In this document: one piece after another, positions 1 to 5,319 of the stretch
How the letters are laid out: the number at the start of each line of letters is the position of its first letter
Numbering within the stretch: position 1 is the stretch's first letter
Assembly: GCA_022564455.1 (NCBI GenBank)
Contig: JADFLK010000069.1
Coordinates: 1-8,734, forward strand
Reading direction: 5' to 3'
DNA length: 8,734 nt
Source: Bacteroidota bacterium
GTDB taxonomy: Bacteria; Bacteroidota; Rhodothermia; Rhodothermales; Rubricoccaceae
Program-made: the position numbers and the translations under genes
The notes under the pieces: generated by a model
What the model saw: the letters and a program-made list of their open reading frames with translations, nothing else
Databases searched by the model: none
What the model was told of the DNA's origin: nothing

Positions 1-538
1 CCGCATGATTGCAGATAGTCGAGAGCCTTTTCATTTCCCGGCGCGTCGTGTTTGCCCCATTTCTACACTGCTCGCGCAGGTGGCGCTCAAACTTGCGCAG
101 CCCCTCGGGCGAGAGTGATGCCCAGCCCAAGGGCTCTCCAAACGCACTATGCAGCTTGTTCAATAGGACGGCATACTTCCGCCGATCCCATTAACGACCG
201 TTCTCATCCATCCCGGTCATCAACCGCTCGACATACCCCGACACCGTTCCGCTCGATCCGTCCAACGCCGCGATGACCTGCTCTGCGCTCCCCACCTCGA
301 AGCTAGCTGCCAGAGCCGTCGAGTAGAGGTCGTCCAACCTGCGGTTGAAGAGCGCCGCTAGGGGGCACGCGGCCTTAACCCGACGCTTCTTTCCGTTCCA
401 GTGCTTCGGCGCAATCCGGACGCCGGTAGACGCGTACCGGGATCTGCCTCCGTACGAGGCTCTCAGAAAGATTGGCGCAGTGCCGTCGGCCTTTACCTTA
501 TCAGGCCGGATGACGAACGAGACGGTAGGTGAACCCAA
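1..538 (-). pseudogene. Tyrosine recombinase (phage/ICE integrase) N-terminal part, in-frame stop, runs off left edge
   Basis: Site-specific integrase of the Bacteroidetes type, which would cut and rejoin att sites of a mobile element. The readable protein starts with an Arm-DNA-binding-like domain (VSFVIRPDKVKADGTAPIFL, then YASTGVRI and KHWNGKKRRVK) followed by the helical SAM-like core-binding domain. Translation meets TAA at 191-193, but the same frame continues without a break to position 1 (WDRRKYAVLLNKL, then LSPEGLRKFERHLRE and TTRREMKRLSTICNHA), as expected for this family. A single substitution, for example of a Tyr codon, would explain the stop. The catalytic domain (R...HxxR...Y) lies outside the window. 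The frame is open to 601, but the 21 residues before the TTG at 536-538 do not look like integrase and overlap a repeat, so I start at 538; no good ribosome site is visible. Either a pseudogene or a base-call error. Confidence 0.8.
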
Positions 539-593
539 AGAGGTACAGCATAGGTACAAAAAATCTGATTGCTGCGAACTCTCGTGGAGCCTA

Positions 594-668
594 TACGGCA
601 ATCAAGAGTAGAACCAAGCCCTTGAAATAAGTTCCTCTATGGGCAGAGCGTGCCCTTACGGTAATCAA
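594..668. repeat. Pair of 12-bp direct repeats upstream of the integrase (candidate arm-type sites)
   Basis: TACGGCAATCAA (594-605) and TACGGTAATCAA (657-668) match at 11 of 12 positions, are in direct orientation and lie 63 bp apart. Both sit just upstream of the integrase coding start, between it and the tRNA-like segment. Tyrosine integrases with an Arm-binding domain usually have short direct repeats of this sort near their core site. A small hairpin (GGGCA-GAGCG-TGCCC, 641-655) lies between the two copies. The repeat is seen directly; the arm-site role is inference. Confidence 0.5.
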
Positions 669-676
669 TTAAAGAC

Positions 677-805
677 TCCCGTAGGGACCACTCGGTCGCT
701 GAAGTAGCGCACCTGTGGTTCTTGGCTTCGTGGAACGGCCTCGCGCATCCCTGCGCAGCATCCCGCAGCAAGTGCGGGACACGGTTCGAATCCCGTAGGC
801 CCACG
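677..805 (+). other. Candidate attachment site with a degenerate tRNA 3'-end-like segment
   Basis: Positions 783-802 read GGTTCGAATCCCGTAGGCCC, with the TTCGAAT loop of a T arm followed by an acceptor-like 3' strand and A803, as at the end of a tRNA. The T stem is imperfect, no 5' acceptor strand (such as GGGCCTA) appears upstream, and no CCA follows, so this is not a working tRNA. The core TCCCGTAGG (791-799) also occurs at 677-685. With the integrase to the left and chromosomal genes to the right, this fits a displaced tRNA 3' end at the right junction of an integrated element. The intact tRNA would then be at the far left end, outside the window. Inference. Confidence 0.35.
761..779. repeat. 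Palindrome TCCCGCA-5 nt-TGCGGGA
   Basis: A perfect 7-bp stem with a GCAAG loop lies directly before the tRNA-like T arm. It could be the long variable arm of a broken class II tRNA, but it also resembles the other CCCG-rich palindromes at 2022-2037, 2201-2224 and 2899-2914, so it may belong to that repeat family. Confidence 0.45.
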
Positions 806-1044
806 GTTTTAAGTTTGAGCGCGAGGGGGTAAGAGTGGTTTTCAGCACAATTATGGATACTGGCATCGGTTTTGAAGGTGGATGGGGGTCACTTCAGAGG
901 TGCATAACAGTGTTTCATCCCCCTCGGGCGTAACACATGATTGACGTGCGCTGCGCTTGAAGTGTCTCACCCGTTGAGGCGACCTTGGCTCCGTCGCGGG
1001 CCACGCTCGCCTTGCAACTTATTCCCCCTTCCTCCCTGTATCCC

Positions 1045-1980
1045 ATGCCGGTCTATGCGTCGGCATTCAAAGAGGCCCGGCCGCCGGTTGCCGTTATCGG
1101 TGCTGGGGCAATGGGCCGCGCTCTCGCGCTGCGGTTGGTAGAGCGCGGGTACCCGCTGCGGGCAGTGCTCAGCCAGACGAGAGCACACGCAGAGGAGTTG
1201 GCAAGATCCGCAGGCGCCGGGATCGCATCGGATGACTTCTCCCAACTCCCCGACGATGTATGCCTCGTGGTGATCGCCGTCACGGATGCCGCACTGGTCA
1301 ATGTCGCAGAATTGCTGACGGGCGTGGCCCATCCCTGGCGAGAGACGGTGGTGATGCATACATCCGGCGCGCTGTCGGCGGCGGCGCTTGAGCCGCTGGC
1401 CAGGGAAGGCGCGGCAACGGTGTCGTTCCACCCCCTCCAAACAGTGACCGCGACGAACGGAGCTGATGTGTTGGACCACGCCTACGTAGGCCTCGAAGGC
1501 GACGACCAGGCCGTAGCGGCGGGAATCGAACTCGCGGTGGGACTGGGATTGCGCTACATCGTGCTCTCTTCGGATGCCAAGGCCCGCTACCACCTCGCGG
1601 CAACGATGGCTTCCAACTTTTTCGTCACGTTGATGGGGATGGTGCAGGAGGTGCTCGCTTCGCTCGATATTGATCGGGATGACGGTTTTGCGATGATGGA
1701 GCCTCTGCTTCGGGGTACGCTGGACAGCCTCGCTTCGGCCTCGCCGGAGGAAGCATTGACCGGTCCTGTTGCTCGCGGCGACATGGAAACCCTCCGCATG
1801 CACGGGCAGGCGCTTCGGGAGCACTTGCCTCAACTCGTTCCGGCCTACGCTGCACTTACAGTAGAGGCCGTGCGGCTTGCTGTACGGAGCGGCAAGCTCG
1901 ACCCCGACCGCGCCGAAGAGGTGCTTGGCCTTATGCAACGGTTGGTTACGACGCCGCTTCCGGCCGGTGAACCGGCCTAA
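1045..1980 (+). CDS. Rossmann-fold oxidoreductase-like protein with DUF2520 domain
   Basis: Predicted 311-residue cytosolic protein. The N-terminal Rossmann domain has the nucleotide-binding motif GAGAMG (residues 19-24) after VAVI, then VVIAVTDAAL and HTSG (about 105-108), as in NAD(P)-binding proteins related to ketopantoate and pyrroline-5-carboxylate reductases. The DUF2520 signatures follow: SFHPLQT (about 127-133), a helical C-terminal domain with KARYHLAATMASNF (about 179-192), and ALTGPVARGDMET (about 237-249). The substrate of this family is not established, so I give no reaction. The frame is open from a TTG at 985, but those 20 residues are low-complexity and the Rossmann strand starts soon after the ATG at 1045, which I prefer; no Shine-Dalgarno is evident. 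The last codons contain a perfect palindrome, and the stop TAA (1978-1980) is part of a CTAA that borders the following repeat module. Confidence 0.85.
   Translation: MPVYASAFKEARPPVAVIGAGAMGRALALRLVERGYPLRAVLSQTRAHAEELARSAGAGIASDDFSQLPDDVCLVVIAVTDAALVNVAELLTGVAHPWRETVVMHTSGALSAAALEPLAREGAATVSFHPLQTVTATNGADVLDHAYVGLEGDDQAVAAGIELAVGLGLRYIVLSSDAKARYHLAATMASNFFVTLMGMVQEVLASLDIDRDDGFAMMEPLLRGTLDSLASASPEEALTGPVARGDMETLRMHGQALREHLPQLVPAYAALTVEAVRLAVRSGKLDPDRAEEVLGLMQRLVTTPLPAGEPA
1962..1977. repeat. Perfect palindrome GGCCGGT-GA-ACCGGCC at the 3' end of the DUF2520 gene
   Basis: Seven-base arms separated by 2 nt encode the last residues before the stop. The architecture is the same as the palindromes at 2022-2037 and 2899-2914. 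It could form a hairpin near the transcript end, but no U-tract follows, so I do not call a terminator. Confidence 0.6.
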
Positions 1981-2166
1981 GGAGGCGGTTGAAATATCCG
2001 CTCTGTCGCCGAGACAGCCTGCCCCGACTTGTCGGGGAGCCAATCTTGGTCGAGATCAAGGCGCGAGATCGCAGACGAATCGGTGATTCGGCGAGAATCT
2101 CGGAACGCAGAGATCGGCCGAGAGTGGCCGTCGCAGGCAAGATGGGATAGTTCAACAGCCTCCTAA
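1977..2166. mobile_element. MITE-like module 1 with GAGGC(G/T)GTTGAA inverted ends
   Basis: The left end GAGGCGGTTGAA (1982-1993) and right end TTCAACAGCCTC (2151-2162) are inverted copies with one mismatch in 12. CTAA lies outside each end (1977-1980 and 2163-2166), like a 3- or 4-bp target duplication (TAA/CTAA, known from IS5-type elements). The left CTAA supplies the stop codon of the DUF2520 gene. The interior has no ORF of note; it carries the hairpins CTGTC-GCCGA-GACAG (2003-2017) and CCCCGACTTGTCGGGG (2022-2037). It looks like a non-autonomous element; the transposase family is unknown. Confidence 0.55.
2022..2037. repeat. Perfect palindrome CCCCGACTTGTCGGGG
   Basis: Seven-base arms with a 2-nt centre, preceded by GACAGCCTG. 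The same GACAGCCTG leads into the palindrome inside lysS (2890-2917); over 28 positions the two copies agree at about 21, with the central differences compensating each other across the palindrome. Likely a member of a dispersed palindromic repeat family. Confidence 0.6.
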
Positions 2167-2200
2167 GAGGCGGTTGAAATGCGCGCTCCCCGCAAACCCG

Positions 2201-2224
2201 CAGTCCCGCGAGCTTGCGGGACTG
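2201..2224. repeat. Hairpin CAGTCCCGC-6 nt-GCGGGACTG
   Basis: A perfect 9-bp stem with a GAGCTT loop, the strongest simple hairpin in the window. It lies inside module 2 and resembles the CCCG-rich palindromes elsewhere in the window. No U-tract follows, so it is not a typical intrinsic terminator. Confidence 0.6.
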
Positions 2225-2370
2225 GACTGGGCAGACGCCTGGGACCGTCGAACTCCCGTCCGACTGAACTTGGCTGTTGCTCTAGTCCTGCCGTTCGGGA
2301 GATCGGCTATCCCAAGAGGCTGTCGAATTATTAATCGAAGCTGCGGATGATCTGTCTTTCTCCAAAGAAA

Positions 2371-2406
2371 CCCCCTCTCCCAGACGGAAGAGGGACGGGG
2401 TGAGGG
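2371..2406. repeat. REP-like C-rich/G-rich palindromic stretch
   Basis: CCCCCTCTCCC, an 8-nt spacer region, then AGAGGGACGGGGTGAGGG. CCCTCT (2373-2378) pairs with AGAGGG (2389-2394), and the outer C and G runs can extend the pairing imperfectly. The sequence is like REP-type intergenic repeats common in many bacterial genomes. Confidence 0.45.
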
Positions 2407-2470
2407 AGACGGCATCAGCAAAAAGACAGGTAGTAAGTCGCGTGATGTTGTATTTCAACAGCCTCCTAAG

Positions 2471-2497
2471 TACCAGATCCCAAATACCAGATTCCAA
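2471..2497. repeat. Two tandem copies of TACCAGATYCCAA
   Basis: TACCAGATCCCAA (2471-2483) and TACCAGATTCCAA (2485-2497) match at 12 of 13 with a 14-bp period. A partial inverted counterpart, TTGGAGCTTGGTACTT (2532-2547), lies downstream. The rest of 2498-2606, up to the lysS start, shows no gene, and I could not identify a convincing promoter there. Confidence 0.5.
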
Positions 2498-2606
2498 GTA
2501 GTCTCATAAAGCACTCTTTGTGATTCGGACCTTGGAGCTTGGTACTTCAGACTCCCAAGGAGGGCGGTAGTTTGGGGCGATACCACCACAGGCCGCCCGA
2601 ACATCT

Positions 2607-4185
2607 ATGTCCCGCGAGTTGAGCGAGCAAGAGCAGCTACGCCACCAGCACCTCGACGCGCTCCGCGAAGCAGGAGTAGACCCATTCCCGGCAGAGGAAT
2701 GGCCGGTCTCGCACCACGCCTCAGAGATTCTGGCCACGTACGATGACGCGCAGCACGATCCCGATGGAGAGGATACGAAGCCCATCCGTGTGCGCGTGGC
2801 CGGGCGGATGATGACCAAGCGGGTGATGGGCAAGGCGTTTCTTCCACCTCGCCGACGAATCCGGGCGCATCCAGATCTACGTCCGCCGCGACAGCCTGTC
2901 CCGTCAAGACGGGAACCTGCCCGAGGGATTCTACAACACGGTGTTCAAAAAGCTGCTCGATACGGGTGATCTGGTTGGGGTGGAAGGCGAGGTGTTTCGG
3001 ACGAAGACGGGGGAGGTCTCCATTCGCGCGGAGGCGTTCAAGCTGCTGGCCAAGAGCCTCAAGCCGCTGCCCGTAGAGAAGGAAATCGTAGACGAGGAGA
3101 CGGGCGAGAAGAAAATTTTCAACGAGGTCACGGACCCCGAATTCCGCTACCGCCAACGCTACGCCGACCTCGCACTGCACCCGGAGGTCCGTGATGTGTT
3201 CAAGAAGCGGGCGCAGATCGTTACGGCCATCCGGCGCTTTCTGGATGAGCGGGCCTATGTGGAAGTCGAGACGCCTGCGCTCCAGCCGCTCTACGGCGGC
3301 GCGGCGGCGCGGCCCTTCACCACGCACCACAACGCGCTGGACATGGGGCTCTTCCTCCGCATCGCGGACGAGCTCTACCTCAAGCGCCTCATCGTGGGCG
3401 GCTTCGAGGGCGTCTACGAGATCGCCAAAGATTTCCGCAACGAGGGCCTCAGCCGCTTCCACAACCCGGAGTTCACCATGCTCGAACTCTACGTCGCCTA
3501 CCGGGATTACGACTGGATGATGGATCTCGTGGAGGAAATGCTGGAGACGGTGGTGATGGAGCTCCACGGCTCAACGTATGTGGAAGTTGGGGGTGAAAGC
3601 ATCGGGTTCGGGCGCCCGTTCAAGCGCATTCCGCTCTTGGAAGCGATCAAGGACAAGACCGGCCACGACCTGTACCTGAAAGTGCGCGACGAGATAGCGG
3701 ACGCTGCGAAGGTGCTTGGGCTCGAAATCGAGGACTCAATGGGCGCCGGCAAGCTCATCGACGAGATCTTCGGCGCGTTCGTCGAGCCGCATCTCATCCA
3801 GCCGACATTCATCACAGACTACCCCGTGGAGCTTTCGCCCCTCGCCAAGCGCCACCGAACGAAGGAAGGGCTCACGGAGCGCTTCGAGCTCATCTGCAAC
3901 GGCAAGGAGATTTGCAACGCATTCTCCGAACTCAACGACCCGCTCGAACAGCGTGCGCGCTTCGAGGAGCAGGTGCGCCTCGCCCGCGATGGCGACGACG
4001 AGGCGGTGAACACCGTGGACGAGGACTACCTCCGCGCTCTCGAATACGGCATGCCGCCAACCGCAGGCATGGGCATGGGCATCGACCGCCTCACAATGCT
4101 TCTCACCAACCAGGCCTCCATCCGTGATGTGATTCTGTTTCCATTGTTGAGGCCAGAGGACGCTTCGGTTGAGGAGGCTGACTGA
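2607..4185 (+). pseudogene. lysS: Lysyl-tRNA synthetase (class II), reading frame broken at about 2838
   Basis: LysRS charges tRNA-Lys with lysine. The first frame from ATG 2607 gives the LysRS N-terminus (EQEQLRHQHLDALREAGVDP, then [15 protein letters not shown]). At T2838 the homologous frame moves by +1 ([20 protein letters not shown]) and stays open to the TGA at 4185. The family usually reads GKASF here, so a loss of 2 nt (TCN to T) fits best. The corrected protein is about 525 residues: anticodon-binding OB fold (about 55-185), class II motif 1 (about 180-225), motif 2 [20 protein letters not shown] (from about 276), [17 protein letters not shown], and motif 3 GMGMGIDRL (about 487-495). 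All catalytic motifs look intact. A palindrome adds about seven residues in the OB fold (98-104). Initiation at GTG 2941 would lose most of the OB fold. LysRS is normally essential, so the lesion may be a sequencing error, or another lysS exists. Confidence 0.9.
2899..2914. repeat. Palindrome TCCCGTCAAGACGGGA inside lysS
   Basis: Seven-base arms around AA encode SRQDG. E. coli LysRS reads RDSLPEGVYN here, whereas this protein has RRDSL, then SRQDGNL, then PEGFYN, so the palindrome coincides with an apparent 21-bp in-frame insertion. It is preceded by GACAGCCTG, as is the palindrome at 2022-2037. The insertion is judged from recalled family sequence, not from an alignment. Confidence 0.6.
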
Positions 4186-4187
4186 CT

Positions 4188-4591
4188 ATGTTTCAGATCC
4201 GGCCGAACATCTATGTCCAGATTTGGCGAGATCGGGTGCAGGTAGAGAATCTGAAGACTGGGCAGGCAGCCGTGGAGATGCTTGAGGCCGTACATCCGCG
4301 AGTTCATTTGGGGATTTCTTTTCAGCTGAACGTGCTCTAAAGAAAGCGATCAAGACAGTCACAGGGGATTGGTTTTGGTGGCAGCCTCATACAATGCTCA
4401 TGCATGTACAGGATGATCTAGGAGACGAGCTGTCCGTTGTCGAACTCCGCACACTCCGGGATACGGCGGTCTATGCAGGCACAAAGCGTGTATTTCTGAT
4501 TCGAATGCAATATCCATTGTCAAACGATCAAGTCAGAGCGATTATCTCCGGCACAGCGTCGCCAAAATTGATGGCGCTGCGATCATTATGA
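4188..4591 (+). pseudogene. Remnant of a small MreB-like (rod-shape/actin-like) protein, frameshifted
   Basis: The start ATG lies 2 nt after the lysS stop, behind a GAGGAGG (4171-4177) at suitable spacing, so it was probably co-transcribed with lysS. The first frame reads MFQIRPNIYVQIWRDRVQVE and then reaches VHPR before drifting to a stop at 4338-4340. Near 4300 a one-base loss explains a shift to the frame SSFGDFFSAERALKKAIKTV, which continues through GDWFWWQPHTMLMHV and ELSVVELRTLRDTAVYAG to the TGA at 4591. The IYVQIW start, the HPR..F.DFF.AE block and the VELR.LRD.A..AG segment resemble short divergent MreB-type proteins. Relative to the form I recall, some 25-30 residues after KTGQ are missing. 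The joined product is about 134 residues. Function is probably lost. The family call is tentative. Confidence 0.45.
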
Positions 4592-4594
4592 ATT

Positions 4595-4649
4595 GGAATC
4601 GTGCTGGCTAGGCCGACTATTGCGAGCTCATCAACACGAACGCCACGTC
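4595..4649 (+). pseudogene. Short relic resembling the 5' end of the downstream MFS gene
   Basis: This 55-bp stretch aligns with 5341-5394 in the MFS gene: GGAATCG, AGGCCG, CTA.TG.GAGCT, ATC..CAC.AACGC and ACGTC are shared, roughly 75% identity with small gaps. The readable residues ADYCELINTNA correspond to AGYWELIRTNA of the transporter. The frame is broken and similarity fades after about 4650. It lies directly after the MreB-like remnant and before the toxin-antitoxin pair. The rest of the gap (4650-4725) shows nothing I recognise. Confidence 0.5.
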
Positions 4650-4725
4650 GAGTGGTCTGGTTGGGGAACTGAGCAGGTTCAGCAGCATTCCACGTGAGTC
4701 GTTAAACGATAGGTTGATCGATCCC

Positions 4726-4935
4726 ATGCCCACTGTCAAAGTCTCCCCCAAGTATCAAGTCGTCATTCCGCGCGAGGTGCGGGAGGTGATGGATATCAAG
4801 CCCGGCCAGAAGGTTGAGGTGATGGTGTACGACAATCGGATTGTGCTTATTCCGATAAAGCCGATGAAGGAGATGCGCGGATATGTGAAGGGCGTAGACA
4901 CGACGATCGTTCGTGAGCCCGACCGCGAACTATGA
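4726..4935 (+). CDS. vapB: AbrB/SpoVT-type antitoxin
   Basis: A 69-residue DNA-binding antitoxin of the swapped-hairpin AbrB/MazE type. The domain is at the N-terminus: TVKVSPKYQVVIPREVREVM then IKPGQKVEVMVYDNRIVLIP (about residues 3-44). The short tail (GYVKGVDTTIVREPDREL) is the likely toxin-binding part. The frame is also open from a TTG at 4714, but the domain begins right after the ATG at 4726. The stop overlaps the toxin start (ATGA, 4932-4935), which implies translational coupling. In such pairs the antitoxin neutralises the toxin and, with it, represses its own promoter; I could not identify an operator. Confidence 0.9.
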   Translation: MPTVKVSPKYQVVIPREVREVMDIKPGQKVEVMVYDNRIVLIPIKPMKEMRGYVKGVDTTIVREPDREL

Positions 4936-5312
4936 TCGTCATTGATTCGTCAGGTTGGCTGGAGTACTTCACAGATGGTCCCAATGCCGATTTCTTTGCA
5001 CCGGTGGTTGAGGACGCAGCAGAGTTGATCGTTTCGTCGATCAACATTTATGAGGTGTTCAAGCGTCTGCTCACCGTGAAGGGTGAGGATGCTGCTTTGC
5101 AAGCGGTTGCCCACATGCGTCAAGGGCTTCTGGTGGATGTCGATACCGAGCTTGCTATGCACGCGGTGCAACTAGGAATGGCTCACAAGCTGCCTATGGC
5201 CGACAGCATCATTCTGGCAACGGCGCTTCGGTTTGAGGCCGAGTTGTGGACGCAGGACGCAGATTTTGAAGGCATCGAAGGCGTTCGCTACGTACCCAAG
5301 CATCGAAACTAA
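4932..5312 (+). CDS. vapC: PIN-domain toxin (VapC-like ribonuclease)
   Basis: A 126-residue PIN nuclease, a full-length single domain. The Mg-binding acidic set is present: D5 (MIVIDSSGWLEYF), E41 (INIYEVFK), D91 (PMADSIILATA) and D109 in the TQDADF motif, so the nuclease should be active. VapC toxins cleave RNA, often tRNA or rRNA; the target here cannot be read from sequence. It overlaps the antitoxin by 4 nt, and its stop is 7 nt before the MFS start, so read-through into the transporter is likely. Confidence 0.92.
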   Translation: MIVIDSSGWLEYFTDGPNADFFAPVVEDAAELIVSSINIYEVFKRLLTVKGEDAALQAVAHMRQGLLVDVDTELAMHAVQLGMAHKLPMADSIILATALRFEAELWTQDADFEGIEGVRYVPKHRN

Positions 5313-5319
5313 CAGGTAA

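Larger units (their letters stand above)
2163..2469. mobile_element. MITE-like module 2 (composite), same inverted ends, flanked by CTAA
   Basis: The left end GAGGCGGTTGAAAT (2167-2180) and right end ATTTCAACAGCCTC (2452-2465) are inverted copies with one mismatch in 14, flanked by CTAA at 2163-2166 (shared with module 1) and 2466-2469. A third, weaker left end GAGGCTGTCGAA lies inside (2316-2327, preceded by CCAA), so the stretch may be two units of about 150 bp, one of which has lost its right end. The interior contains a 9-bp-stem hairpin (2201-2224) and a CCCTCT/AGAGGG palindromic stretch (2371-2406). No transposase ORF is present. Confidence 0.5.

Noticed and set aside
700..805. A complete class II tRNA or tmRNA ending at 805
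   Set aside because: There is a T-loop-like sequence and a variable-arm-like hairpin, but no matching 5' acceptor strand, no sound D or anticodon arm, and the T stem has a bulge. I kept only the 3'-end-like segment.
669..866. Small minus-strand protein over the tRNA-like region
   Set aside because: The frame simply spans the tRNA-like segment and hairpin; residues such as YGIRTVSRT are typical of translated tRNA complements.
985..1044. Upstream TTG start for the DUF2520 protein
   Set aside because: The 20 added residues have no family similarity and precede the Rossmann strand by too far; the ATG at 1045 is a better start.
967..2043. Long minus-strand frame opposite the DUF2520 gene
   Set aside because: It mirrors a gene with clear family motifs, and its protein is rich in Arg, His and Gly with no recognisable domain. 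Shadow frame.
1977..2470. CRISPR array or integron attC array
   Set aside because: The repeats are terminal inverted repeats of unequal modules with CTAA junctions, not regular direct repeats with spacers, and no attC core sites or cas genes are present.
2838..2969. Programmed +1 frameshift in lysS
   Set aside because: No stop codon or rare codon lies at the shift point (the original frame runs on for about 130 nt), lysS is not known to use recoding, and one residue of the conserved GKASF block is missing, which fits a deletion better.
2605..3567. Long minus-strand frame opposite lysS
   Set aside because: It lies opposite well-conserved LysRS motifs and has no family signature of its own.
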